Below are positions 1-5,671 of a stretch of DNA of 6,069 nucleotides, piece after piece. Every line of letters begins with the position of its first letter. Positions within the stretch are counted from its first letter, which is position 1. The position numbers and the translations under genes are program-made. The DNA comes from Opitutales bacterium (GTDB taxonomy: Bacteria; Verrucomicrobiota; Verrucomicrobiia; Opitutales; T3Sed10-336), in NCBI GenBank assembly GCA_007132315.1, contig SLOW01000343.1:1-6069 (forward strand). Direction: 5' to 3'. A model generated the notes under the pieces. It saw only the letters and a list, made by a program, of their open reading frames with translations, searched no databases and was not told the DNA's origin.

Positions 1-559
1 AGTGGGCGATATTGGCATAGGGGAGGTCGTCGGCCCGGCCCTTCTCCGGATCGTTTGCAAGCTCGTCGAGCCGGAGTTCGCAATAGACCAGGCGGTCCAG
101 GGAAACCGGTTGCCGGCGGTCAGTCAGTTTGGCGCCGAAAGCCCGCGGTCCGAGCTTGCTCACGACGCGGGGGCGCAGCGGACAAAGCTCCTGGTAGAGG
201 TGAAGACCGGTGCCGGCGTCCTCGGGCGGCTCGGCCGGGTCCAGCCCCAGAACCTTCCCGTCCGCCGTCACCAGGTGCAACTTGCCCAGGAACTCCCGCG
301 ACACGTGCTCCAACACCCGGTAGACCCCGAGGTAGGTCGATTTCCTCGGTCGTCCGTCCGCATGCGGAACACAGCGTTTCTCGATGTCGTCGACGGCGAG
401 GTAATCCGACCGGATATCGCGCGAAACCTCAAAAAAGATCGCCCTTCCCCGCGAATGCCGCTGGGTTCCGGTGGCGTAATAAGCACCAAAATCATCCGGA
501 GGCAGCATCGAAGCCACCAGGGATTCCGGGATCAGGGAGAGGTAAAGATGAACGTCCAT
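1..559 (-). CDS. Conserved hypothetical protein, 3' end outside window
   Basis: An open frame of 186 codons reads leftward from the ATG at 559-557 to the window edge without a stop, so the C-terminus is missing. The start is well bounded: an in-frame TAG lies only six codons upstream, and no other ATG or GTG falls between. No convincing Shine-Dalgarno sequence precedes it. The product begins MDVHLYLSLIPESLVASML and continues with FGAYYATG, RCVPHADGRP, YLGVYRVLEH and LHLVTADGKVLGL. It has no signal peptide or membrane segment, so it is probably cytoplasmic. The protein-like composition, GC-rich third positions and lack of stops make it a real gene. It reminds me of conserved proteins of unknown function, but I cannot name the family. 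It lies 94 bases behind the broken surface-protein gene on the same strand and could be cotranscribed or have its own promoter at the palindrome. Confidence 0.8.
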   Translation of the reverse strand, partial: MDVHLYLSLIPESLVASMLPPDDFGAYYATGTQRHSRGRAIFFEVSRDIRSDYLAVDDIEKRCVPHADGRPRKSTYLGVYRVLEHVSREFLGKLHLVTADGKVLGLDPAEPPEDAGTGLHLYQELCPLRPRVVSKLGPRAFGAKLTDRRQPVSLDRLVYCELRLDELANDPEKGRADDLPYANIAH

Positions 560-580
560 GGCCGGGAAAACAGACTAAAG

Positions 581-599
581 GAAGTACAAGCTGTACTTC
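581..599. promoter_or_regulatory. Perfect 19-base palindrome upstream of the leftmost gene
   Basis: GAAGTACAAGCTGTACTTC has two exact 8-base arms around a 3-base centre. It lies 21-40 bases upstream of the ATG at 559 of the leftward gene, in a locally AT-rich gap. On the minus strand a weak promoter-like pair (TTGCAA, 16 bases, TGTACT) overlaps it, so it could be an operator that blocks RNA polymerase. The stem is also long enough to be an RNA hairpin. No clean T-run follows on either strand, so a rho-independent terminator is less likely. The regulator is unknown. Confidence 0.4.
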
Positions 600-653
600 A
601 TAGATTGCAAGCACGAAATAAGAATTTCTTTTCGCCAAAACACCGCAGTTCCC

Positions 654-1268
654 TTAAGGCCGCCACTCGGTCCTCACGCGCAGGTAGCGCGACGTATCCT
701 CGCCCACCGGAGCCACATCCGAAACCGCCATCACCGGGGTGCCGTCGGTATCGACCCGCGATTCGGTCGGGACGGTGTTCTTGTCCACCGGGCTCCAATT
801 CCGCAGGTCGGTCGACACCTCGACCGTGTAATGAACGTCATCCCGGCCCTCGGGACGGCGGAACACGATCCACAAATAAGTCTCACCGTCAACCGGCCGT
901 ATCTCCACTGCGGGCAATCCACCGGTGGCGGGCGCGTTGGGGTCCAACCCGAAGGCATAGGCCTTGAGATTTGTAATGCCGGAGCCATGCGGATCCGCCT
1001 CCAGAAGGGCCCGGGACTGGATTGCGGCCGACCCGAAATGGTCCAGCAACCACCAGTGGACCGGGGCGGGATCAACCAGGAAGGTGAAGGCCACCGGTTC
1101 GCTGACGGTTTCGCTTCCGTCGTCCACCCGGGTTCCCGAAGCCTGCACGGTGGCGACGTGAATCCCCCGGGAACGAAACGCCCAACTGTAGTGACGATGC
1201 CCCAGGGCTTCCAGGTCCACCCGTCCATAAGGAGGTTCGGAATGACGCGTATCGAAACGCACGGGCGA
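654..1268 (-). pseudogene. C-terminal half of the interrupted surface protein
   Basis: This open frame follows the amber codon directly. A GTG at 1262 could in theory start translation, but there is no Shine-Dalgarno sequence and no signal peptide, so an independent gene is unlikely. The first part (HRHYSWAF, then GIHVATVQASGTRVDDG) resembles surface-anchored repeat domains. The rest has the layout common at the end of verrucomicrobial exported proteins: WWLLDHFGS, a degenerate calcium-loop-like ADPHGSGITNLKAYAFGLDP, then YTVEVSTDLRNWSPVD, ending in YLRVRTEWRP. No PEP-CTERM or other anchor is visible, unlike the relative at 2538-3341. The terminal TAA at 656-654 is followed on the minus strand by an AT-rich imperfect hairpin (about 614-634), too weak to call a terminator. 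Confidence 0.6.
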
Positions 1269-1712
1269 CTAGGCGTCATCGGGGCGGTACATGAAGAACG
1301 TGTCGGGACCGCCGTAATCCACCAGGGTCTGTGCGATCATCCCGTTCTCCCCGCCGGTAAAAACATCCGCCGGAACCCCGTACTGGGCGAATCCGATAGC
1401 AGGGGTCGCCCACACGTCGTCCCCCTCCTCACCCATAAAATCCCAGGCCGGGTCCAGGGATGGCACGGTCAACCGGGTATTCGCATCGAGCAGGAGGATC
1501 GCGTTCCCGGCCGGCACGAGATCGGTACCGCCATGGCCGGGATTGATACCCAGTTCCCAGGTATCGGTTTGGGAATCATAATTGGCCTGTATATGTGCGT
1601 TCTCAAAAACGGCCCACTCGCCACCCAGCGGTGTGACGAGCAGAACCGCCGAAATCAGGGCCGGCAACATCCCCGGCATCCCCAAGCGGTACGTCATGGA
1701 AACAATACTCAT
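1269..1712 (-). CDS. N-terminal half of the interrupted surface protein
   Basis: This 147-codon frame is the part that ribosomes would make if TAG is read as stop. It starts at ATG 1712, or possibly at the second ATG (1697), which would begin MTYRLGMPGML. Neither has a strong Shine-Dalgarno sequence; the close upstream gene suggests coupled translation. The hydrophobic stretch MLPALISAVLLVTPLGG is a Sec signal peptide, so the product is exported. The mature part carries EWAVFENAHIQANYDSQTD, GHGGTDLVPAG and DDVWATPAIGFAQYGVPADVF, matching the front of the choice-of-anchor M-like domain. It ends before the His/aromatic motif, so this half alone would probably not fold fully. Confidence 0.62.
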   Translation of the reverse strand: MSIVSMTYRLGMPGMLPALISAVLLVTPLGGEWAVFENAHIQANYDSQTDTWELGINPGHGGTDLVPAGNAILLLDANTRLTVPSLDPAWDFMGEEGDDVWATPAIGFAQYGVPADVFTGGENGMIAQTLVDYGGPDTFFMYRPDDA

Positions 1713-1727
1713 TTAACCCATGGCCGA

Positions 1728-2432
1728 CTAATCGGTTTCATCAGGTGGACGGGCCGGATTCTCCCCCGCGTCGATCCGCCTTTTGAGTTCGCGCGCGTCG
1801 ATCGCTGCAACATGCCCGTCGGCATAGAGGTAGTTGGCGCTGCCGTCGGTGTGATCGTGATTGGCGGTACCACTCCGAAAGCGATCCGGTTGAATCGCGT
1901 CGATGACCGCCAGCCAATTGCCTTCCCATCCGCGGGTGTGGGCGTGATCGTTGGAAACCGAGGGGGCCAGGTGATCGGCACCGATAAAGAGGGCCATCGT
2001 GCGACTCGGGGCCACCAGGTTTTCCAGGTTGCGGTGGGATGGGAGGGGCTGGCCGAAGGGGCCGTAGGCATCCTGAAATAGGTACTCGTTCACCACGTAA
2101 CTGGACAATCGGCGTTCCCGCCGCTCGTCGCCCCTCGGATCCCCCGGACAGACCAGGACCTCCGCGCCTCCGTCGAGGTAGGGCACCAGGGTGTACACCC
2201 AGGAATAATCCGGGCCGCGATCCGCCGTTTCGGGCAGCCAACCGTCGTGATCGTTGGCATACAGGTGAAGGGCAACCCCGATCTCCCTCATATGGGAAGC
2301 CGATACGGAACGATCCGAAGCCCTCCGGGCCTGAGATCCTACCTGAACGAGAATCGTTGCCAGGACTGCCGTAACCGCGATGACGGCCAAAAGTTCGATG
2401 ATGGTGAATCCCTGGGACGACGACAGCTTCAT
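1728..2432 (-). CDS. Type II secretion pseudopilin (prepilin N-terminal methylation domain, DG motif)
   Basis: The 234-residue product starts MKLSSSQGFTIIELLAVIAV. This is a class III prepilin signal: cleavage after Gly8, Phe9 as the mature N-terminus, Glu13 at position +5, then a hydrophobic helix of about 20 residues. A longer frame to an ATG at 2492 exists, but it would put 20 extra residues before the signal; ATG 2432, preceded by GGGA, fits the family. The globular part contains VCPGDPRGDE, and the C-terminus has NHDHTDGSANYLYADGHV. That is close to the H-X9-DG motif of planctomycete/verrucomicrobial pseudopilins, but with ten residues between His194 and Asp205. Such proteins are processed by prepilin peptidase and sit in the inner membrane or periplasm. 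Here it heads a leftward unit with the surface protein 15 bases downstream, so it may help export or assemble that protein. No secretion ATPase or secretin gene is in the window. Confidence 0.9.
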   Translation of the reverse strand: MKLSSSQGFTIIELLAVIAVTAVLATILVQVGSQARRASDRSVSASHMREIGVALHLYANDHDGWLPETADRGPDYSWVYTLVPYLDGGAEVLVCPGDPRGDERRERRLSSYVVNEYLFQDAYGPFGQPLPSHRNLENLVAPSRTMALFIGADHLAPSVSNDHAHTRGWEGNWLAVIDAIQPDRFRSGTANHDHTDGSANYLYADGHVAAIDARELKRRIDAGENPARPPDETD

Positions 2433-2537
2433 CACATATTCCCGGCGAATACCCACCGGGGAAACGCCAACGTTCCGGACAATAGGGCCCATTTCAAGCT
2501 TTACCGGGTCATTTTTTCCGGTTTAGTGGACTCCCTA
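2433..2537. promoter_or_regulatory. Divergent intergenic region between pseudopilin and PEP-CTERM gene
   Basis: These 105 bases separate two genes read in opposite directions, so they should hold both promoters. I see an AT-rich core (CATTTTTTCC at about 2509-2518) and a GGGCCC palindrome (2485-2490). On the minus strand there is a TTGAAA -35-like hexamer, but no matching -10 at 17 bases. No convincing sigma-70 pair or operator could be picked on either strand. The call rests on position, not motif. Confidence 0.4.
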
Positions 2538-3341
2538 ATGCCGGAATCACTCCTGTCCCGAACCCGTTCCGTAAACCTGTCGGCCCTGACGCCGATCCTG
2601 TTCGCCGGTTTTTGCGCCGGAATCGCCGTCCCCCAGGATTCGCCGGCGGCCGTCATTGACTTTACCGGCGCCCGGGGCGATTTCACCGTATTCTACGATC
2701 CCGGCAGCGACGAATGGGACGTGGTTTTCCGGGAACGTGCGGTCACATACGCCACCGGGCTGACCGACCAGGCCAACCAGGACCGGCCGCACGCCGCACC
2801 GGAGGATTTTAATTTTTCGCGCCTGAACGTGATCGCTCAGACGCCGTACGCGCTCGAACGCGACGGTGTCGTCTACTACGCCACCGCCCGCGAACACACC
2901 GACCTTTCCTGGAGCGAAACCCTTCCCGACTTCGGGATGCGTCCCCGCCTCCGCGACGCCGACGACCAGCCGCTTTTCGAATCGTTTACCATGACCCTGG
3001 ACGGATTCAGCGGTCCGGGCGAATTCGCCATGTTCCAGCCGGATCCGATATTCGGCACCAACGTCTTCGCCTACAACACCACCGACGGCACCCTGGAACA
3101 CGAATGGGAGCCGTGGGGGCACACCCATTGGCACTGGGGATTCACCGAGCCCGGGGAATACGAACTGCGTTTCCTCCTGCAGGGTAACTATGCCGATGGA
3201 ACCCACACCGGCATCGGCTCCGAAACCGTGCACTTCGAAGTCATTCCGGAACCGCGGGTTGTCGCCCTGCTGCTCGGGCTCGCCGCCGCCGGCTGCGCGC
3301 TCTGGCACCGCTCCCGCCGGAAAAACAAACGCCTTACTTGA
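2538..3341 (+). CDS. Exported PEP-CTERM surface protein with choice-of-anchor M-like domain
   Basis: The 267-residue product starts at ATG 2538, with a weak GGA seven to nine bases upstream. The open frame continues further upstream, but that part overlaps the divergent gene and is not protein-like. Residues about 10-38 form a Sec signal peptide (LSALTPILFAGFCAGIAV). The domain covers about 40-233: DFTVFYDPGSDEWDVVF, HTDLSWSETLPDFG, GPGEFAMFQPD, then H195-T-H-W-H-W-G-F202, and EPGEYELRFLLQGNYADG. The end is a clear PEP-CTERM signal: VIPEPR (235-240), a hydrophobic helix (241-256), then RSRRKNKR. In known systems exosortase removes this tail and the protein goes to the envelope or extracellular matrix. 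The His cluster suggests metal binding, an inference from related surface proteins that accompany Zn/Mn-type ABC transporters. It is divergent from the pseudopilin and distantly related to the broken gene at 654-1712. Confidence 0.85.
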   Translation: MPESLLSRTRSVNLSALTPILFAGFCAGIAVPQDSPAAVIDFTGARGDFTVFYDPGSDEWDVVFRERAVTYATGLTDQANQDRPHAAPEDFNFSRLNVIAQTPYALERDGVVYYATAREHTDLSWSETLPDFGMRPRLRDADDQPLFESFTMTLDGFSGPGEFAMFQPDPIFGTNVFAYNTTDGTLEHEWEPWGHTHWHWGFTEPGEYELRFLLQGNYADGTHTGIGSETVHFEVIPEPRVVALLLGLAAAGCALWHRSRRKNKRLT

Positions 3342-3350
3342 GGTCGCACT

Positions 3351-3368
3351 GGAATCGGGTACGGTTCC
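3351..3368 (+). terminator. Short hairpin after the PEP-CTERM gene
   Basis: Nine bases past the TGA, GGAATCGGGTACGGTTCC can form a 7-pair stem (one G-U) with a GGTA loop. It is followed by AT-rich sequence rather than a T-run, so it would be a weak or factor-assisted terminator. A perfect TATAAT lies just after it (3370-3375) but has no -35 at the right distance. Confidence 0.3.
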
Positions 3369-3376
3369 GTATAATT

Positions 3377-3410
3377 CTATCAACAATTGAATTTCCTCAT
3401 CTATCAACAA
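3377..3410 (+). repeat. AT-rich repeat copy 1 (with an extra 10-base subrepeat)
   Basis: CTATCAACAA occurs at 3377-3386 and again at 3401-3410, 24 bases apart. Between them is AATTGAATTTCCT (3385-3397, overlapping the first by two bases). The combination AATTGAATTTCCT, CAT, CTATCAACAA is repeated almost exactly at 5648-5671. Sequence resembling the end of an otherwise missing gene starts immediately to the right, so the repeat sits at a junction. It lies in an AT-rich island between GC-rich genes. Its identity is unknown; it may be a recombination scar, part of a mobile element end, or an assembly join. Confidence 0.7.
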
Positions 3411-3529
3411 GCGCTCAGGAAAGGCGTTATGAGCGTTGGCTCGAGGCCGATGCGAAGTTGCGTAAGCTGATCGGAAAGGTGGATCGAGTTTTGGAGGGAA
3501 GGAAAGCCGAAGGCGAACACGCGAAATGA
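3410..3529 (+). pseudogene. 3' fragment of an unidentified gene
   Basis: Directly after the repeat, an open frame reads TSAQERRYERWLEADAKL, continues RKLIGKVDRVLEGRK, and stops at TGA 3527-3529. The charged, helix-forming composition with regular hydrophobic spacing looks like the C-terminal helix of a real protein rather than random translation. The frame extends left through the repeat into unrelated sequence (to an ATG at 3338), and nothing there looks like a coherent N-terminus. I read it as a gene that lost its 5' part at the junction. Its stop overlaps the next start (ATGA at 3526-3529), as in translationally coupled operons. I do not recognise the family. It could alternatively be a small complete ORF of 63 codons from 3338. 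Confidence 0.4.
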
Positions 3530-3729
3530 GGAGAGACGAGTTAACTATTAATTTAAGGGCTTCTCTGACCCCGACAAGCTCACCGACCCCGAGCAGCTCA
3601 ACCGAAATGCTACTATGGAAAATCTTGATCCCTCCCATTCTGCCGATGATGGTGGCCGTCCTTTGGACCGGCTGCGGGAAATCGGGTCTCACCACGGTCG
3701 ACCAAACCACCCTTCAGGTAACCTCATGA
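3526..3729 (+). CDS. Small hypothetical protein, possibly membrane- or lipid-anchored
   Basis: This 67-codon frame starts at ATG 3526, overlapping the previous stop by ATGA. It ends at TGA 3727-3729, overlapping the sulfatase ATG by ATGA again. The first third is Ser/Thr/Pro-rich. From Met28 (an alternative start at 3607) it reads MLLWKILIPPILPMMVAV, a hydrophobic segment, followed by LWTGCGKSG, which resembles a lipobox with a Trp at -3. Only about 18 residues follow the Cys, so it would be a very small lipoprotein or a broken one. No good Shine-Dalgarno sequence precedes either start. Another frame over the same bases (from 3552) is also open into the sulfatase, so the coding frame is not certain. 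Confidence 0.35.
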   Translation: MRRDELTINLRASLTPTSSPTPSSSTEMLLWKILIPPILPMMVAVLWTGCGKSGLTTVDQTTLQVTS

Positions 3730-5243
3730 AGCTTCTGCCTGCGCTCCTTCTTGGCACCGCTCTGATCGGGGTCAGCGGGTTCGCTTACGGTCTCGGGCCT
3801 GAGGATCGCCCGAACATCGTGATCATTTATTCCGACGATCAAGGTTATGGCGACTTCAGCTTGCAGAACCCGGATTCGAAGATCCCCACGCCGCACCTGG
3901 ACGAGTTTGCGCGGCAGGGGGCGCGTTTTACGGACGCGCACAGCTCTTCGGGTGTATGCACGCCGAGCCGGTACGCACTGCTGACGGGCCGGTATCACTG
4001 GCGGCAGGGCGAGGGGATCGTGGGCTCGTGGGGCGAACCTTGGTGGGACGATGGCCGGCTCACGCTTGGGCAAATGCTTCAGGAGAAGGGTTACCGCACC
4101 GCGTGCATCGGCAAGTGGCACCTGGGCTGGGACTGGTCGGCGATTCGCAACGAGCAGGTGGCCGACCGCAACAGCCCTGAAGCGTGGGACTGGTCGAAGC
4201 CGGTGCCGGGCGGGCCGCTGGATCACGGCTTTGACTACTACTTTGGCGACGACGTGCCCAACTTTCCGCCCTACACATGGATCGAGGACGATCGCATCCT
4301 GGAGGCGCCGACGGTGCCGTTCACGCCGATTCCCGAGCCGACGGCGGACGACGAGGGGGGCGAGCGGGGAGCGGGCCACGATTGCCGGTTCGGGCCGATG
4401 GTCGACGGCTGGCGGCTGGACGCGGTGATGCCGCGGCTGACGGAGAAGGCCGTGCAGTGGATCGGGCAGCAGAGTGACGAGCAGCCGTTTTTCCTTTACT
4501 GGTCGTGGACGTCGCCGCACACGCCGGTCGTTCCGATCGAGGAATTCCAGGGCTCGACGGAGGCCGGTCCTTACGGCGACTTCATGCACCAGAGCGATGC
4601 GCACATGGGCGAGGTGCTCGCGGCCCTGGAGGACCACGGCTTTGCGGAGAACACGCTGGTGATTTTCAGCAGCGACAACGGGCCGGAGAACATTGCGTAT
4701 GTGCGGATCCGCAACCACGGCCACTACAGCATGGGGCCGCTGCGCGGGCTCAAGCGGGACGTGTGGGAGGGGGGCCACCGCGTGCCGTTCGCGATTCGCT
4801 GGCCGGGTGTGATTGAGTCGGGGAGGGTCAGCGAAGAGCTGATCGGCCAGATCGACATCATGGCGACGATCGCGTCGATCGTGGGCTACGAGCTGCCCGA
4901 CACCGCGGCGGAGGACAGCCACGATCTGCTTCCGTACCTGCTGGGCGAGGCCGAGACGTCCGGCCGCGACACGCTCGTGCACCGTACGTGGGGCGAGCCC
5001 TGGGGCATTCGCCACGGGGATTGGGTGTACGTCAACGCTTCGACGGGCGCGCTTCAGAACGAGCCGGACTGGCTCGGCCATAAGGCGAATCCCCACGATG
5101 CCGTGCTCAACCGACTGGACGAGGACCTCGGCCAACAGCAGAACCTCGTCGAGACGCGCCCGAATAAGGCGGCGGAGCTTGAGGCGATGCTCGAGGAGAT
5201 CCGCGCCCGCGGCTACAGCGCGCCTCGGCTGATGAATGATTAG
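3726..5243 (+). CDS. Secreted type I (formylglycine) sulfatase, arylsulfatase-like
   Basis: The 505-residue product hydrolyses sulfate esters, probably on sulfated polysaccharides or their oligosaccharides. ATG 3726 is chosen because AGGT (3716-3719) lies at good spacing and a Sec signal peptide follows (MKLLPALLLGTALIGVSG, cleavage near residue 22). A longer upstream frame to ATG 3615 would bury that signal. Sulfatase features appear in order: Asp37-Asp38 in YSDDQGYGDF (metal), Cys78 in VCTPSRYALLTGRY (the C-x-P-S-R site converted to formylglycine), Lys130/His132 in IGKWHLG, His265 in SPHTP, Asp317-Asn318 in SSDNG (metal), and Lys343 in RGLKRDVWEGGHRVP. All expected active-site positions are present and the length is normal, so the enzyme should work if a maturation enzyme exists elsewhere. 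The substrate cannot be told from sequence alone. The C-terminus keeps the usual EDLGQQQNL element. It lies between the two repeat copies. Confidence 0.93.
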   Translation: MKLLPALLLGTALIGVSGFAYGLGPEDRPNIVIIYSDDQGYGDFSLQNPDSKIPTPHLDEFARQGARFTDAHSSSGVCTPSRYALLTGRYHWRQGEGIVGSWGEPWWDDGRLTLGQMLQEKGYRTACIGKWHLGWDWSAIRNEQVADRNSPEAWDWSKPVPGGPLDHGFDYYFGDDVPNFPPYTWIEDDRILEAPTVPFTPIPEPTADDEGGERGAGHDCRFGPMVDGWRLDAVMPRLTEKAVQWIGQQSDEQPFFLYWSWTSPHTPVVPIEEFQGSTEAGPYGDFMHQSDAHMGEVLAALEDHGFAENTLVIFSSDNGPENIAYVRIRNHGHYSMGPLRGLKRDVWEGGHRVPFAIRWPGVIESGRVSEELIGQIDIMATIASIVGYELPDTAAEDSHDLLPYLLGEAETSGRDTLVHRTWGEPWGIRHGDWVYVNASTGALQNEPDWLGHKANPHDAVLNRLDEDLGQQQNLVETRPNKAAELEAMLEEIRARGYSAPRLMND

Positions 5244-5244
5244 C

Positions 5245-5292
5245 GAGGCGCAGCCTCAGTCCCGCGGGAGCAGGGTCAGTCCACGTTTTTTT
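5245..5292 (+). terminator. Hairpin cluster and T7 tract after the sulfatase
   Basis: Just past the stop are GAGGC-GCA-GCCTC (5245-5257) and the perfect palindrome TCCCGCGGGA (5260-5269). TCAGTCC occurs twice (5256-5262 and 5276-5282), and seven Ts run from 5286 to 5292. The T-run is 17 bases from the nearest stem, so this is not a textbook terminator, but the position fits transcription ending for the sulfatase. Confidence 0.35.
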
Positions 5293-5335
5293 GAAAAATC
5301 CTTGGCTGAGCCGATTTGTGGGGTTTTCATGCGGT

Positions 5336-5653
5336 ATGGCACGAAAAGTAAGGATTGAATATTCAGGTACGTATTACCATGTGATCAACCGTGGGAATTA
5401 CCGGAGTTGGATTTTTGAGAGCGAGGGTGCGCGTAAGAGTTTTCTGGAATGTCTGATTGAGGTCTGCGAGACCAAGGGTTGGCAAGTTCATGCGTGGTGT
5501 CTGATGGTTAATCATCATCTGTTGATCGAAACGCCGGAGCCGAATCTGGTGGTTGGCATGAAGTGGTTACAATCGACTTTTGCCAATCGCTTCAACCGCT
5601 ACCGGAAAGAAAACGGCCATGTGTTCCTGGGACGCTACAAGGCGATAAATTGA
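5336..5653 (+). pseudogene. Truncated REP-associated tyrosine transposase (RAYT, Y1/HUH family)
   Basis: The 105-residue frame starts MARKVRIEYSGTYYHVINRG, the typical opening of Y1/RAYT proteins, which nick single-stranded DNA at REP hairpins. An upstream ATG at 5291 would add 15 unlike residues. Conserved blocks follow: WQVHAWCLMVNHHLLIETP, EPNLVVGMKWLQSTFANRFN and GHVFLGRYKA. Two lesions are visible. Residues 59-62 are N-H-H-L where the family has N-H-hydrophobic-H-L, so the HUH motif has lost one residue (an in-frame 3-base deletion). Homology stops after GRYKA at about 5645, and a TGA inside the repeat ends the frame. The expected C-terminal part, including the catalytic tyrosine region and the conserved YIHLNPVR-type block, is absent. 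GC is about 48% in 5401-5460 by hand count, lower than in the sulfatase. The element is almost certainly inactive. Confidence 0.85.
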
Positions 5654-5671
5654 ATTTCCTGCTATCAACAA
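5648..5671 (+). repeat. AT-rich repeat copy 2
   Basis: AATTGAATTTCCT (5648-5660), one G, then CTATCAACAA (5662-5671) match copy 1 at 3385-3410 except for a 1-base instead of a 3-base spacer. Copy 2 sits exactly where transposase homology ends on the left and zwf homology begins on the right. The two copies are in direct orientation, 2263 bases apart. Confidence 0.75.

Larger units (their letters stand above)
654..1712 (-). pseudogene. Secreted surface protein gene (choice-of-anchor M-like) split by an in-frame amber stop
   Basis: Two open stretches, 1712-1269 and 1268-654, lie in the same frame and are separated only by TAG at 1271-1269. Together they span 353 codons and read as one protein. 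In order it has a signal peptide (about residues 1-33), a beta-rich domain (about 34-215) and a verrucomicrobial-type C-terminal tail (about 216-352). The stop at codon 148 falls inside the domain. The piece before it ends GPDTFFMYRPDDA, and the piece after it continues SPVRFDTRH and then HRHYSWAF (172-179). The plus-strand relative at 2538-3341 has the same order without interruption: GPGEFAMFQPD followed by HTHWHWGF. A CAG to TAG change (Gln) would explain the stop. Alternatives are a sequencing error or programmed readthrough. The gene sits 15 bases downstream of the pseudopilin and is probably cotranscribed with it. Confidence 0.72.

Noticed and set aside
2..967. Plus-strand open frame of 321 codons at the left edge
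   Set aside because: It lies opposite the leftmost gene and the surface-protein tail, and its second half is Arg/Pro-rich low-complexity sequence. The minus-strand readings are far more protein-like.
654..1262. Independent gene starting at GTG 1262
   Set aside because: It lacks a Shine-Dalgarno sequence and signal peptide, begins in the middle of a domain, and is in frame with the upstream exported half.
831..2081. Long plus-strand open frame (416 codons) across the broken surface gene and pseudopilin
   Set aside because: It is antisense to two genes with clear signal peptides and motifs. Its translation is rich in Gly/Arg/His and has no domain; long antisense frames are common in GC-rich DNA.
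3377..3410. CRISPR array
   Set aside because: CTATCAACAA recurs at 24-base spacing only twice here and once more 2.2 kb away. There is no regular array of 25-40 base repeats and spacers.
2547..3710. Minus-strand open frame of 387 codons
   Set aside because: It is antisense to the PEP-CTERM protein and also runs through the AT-rich repeat and the small ORFs. It has no signal or domain.
3615..3725. Longer sulfatase start at ATG 3615
   Set aside because: It would place 37 charged residues before a clear Sec signal peptide; ATG 3726 has an AGGT site at good spacing.
3714..5135. Minus-strand open frame of 473 codons
   Set aside because: It is the antisense shadow of the sulfatase, Arg/Val-rich without motifs; the sulfatase active-site residues are unambiguous.
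3338..5243. Integron gene cassette with attC sites
   Set aside because: The repeats are direct, 24-26 bases and not imperfectly palindromic, and no attC-like R'/L' boxes or integrase gene are visible.
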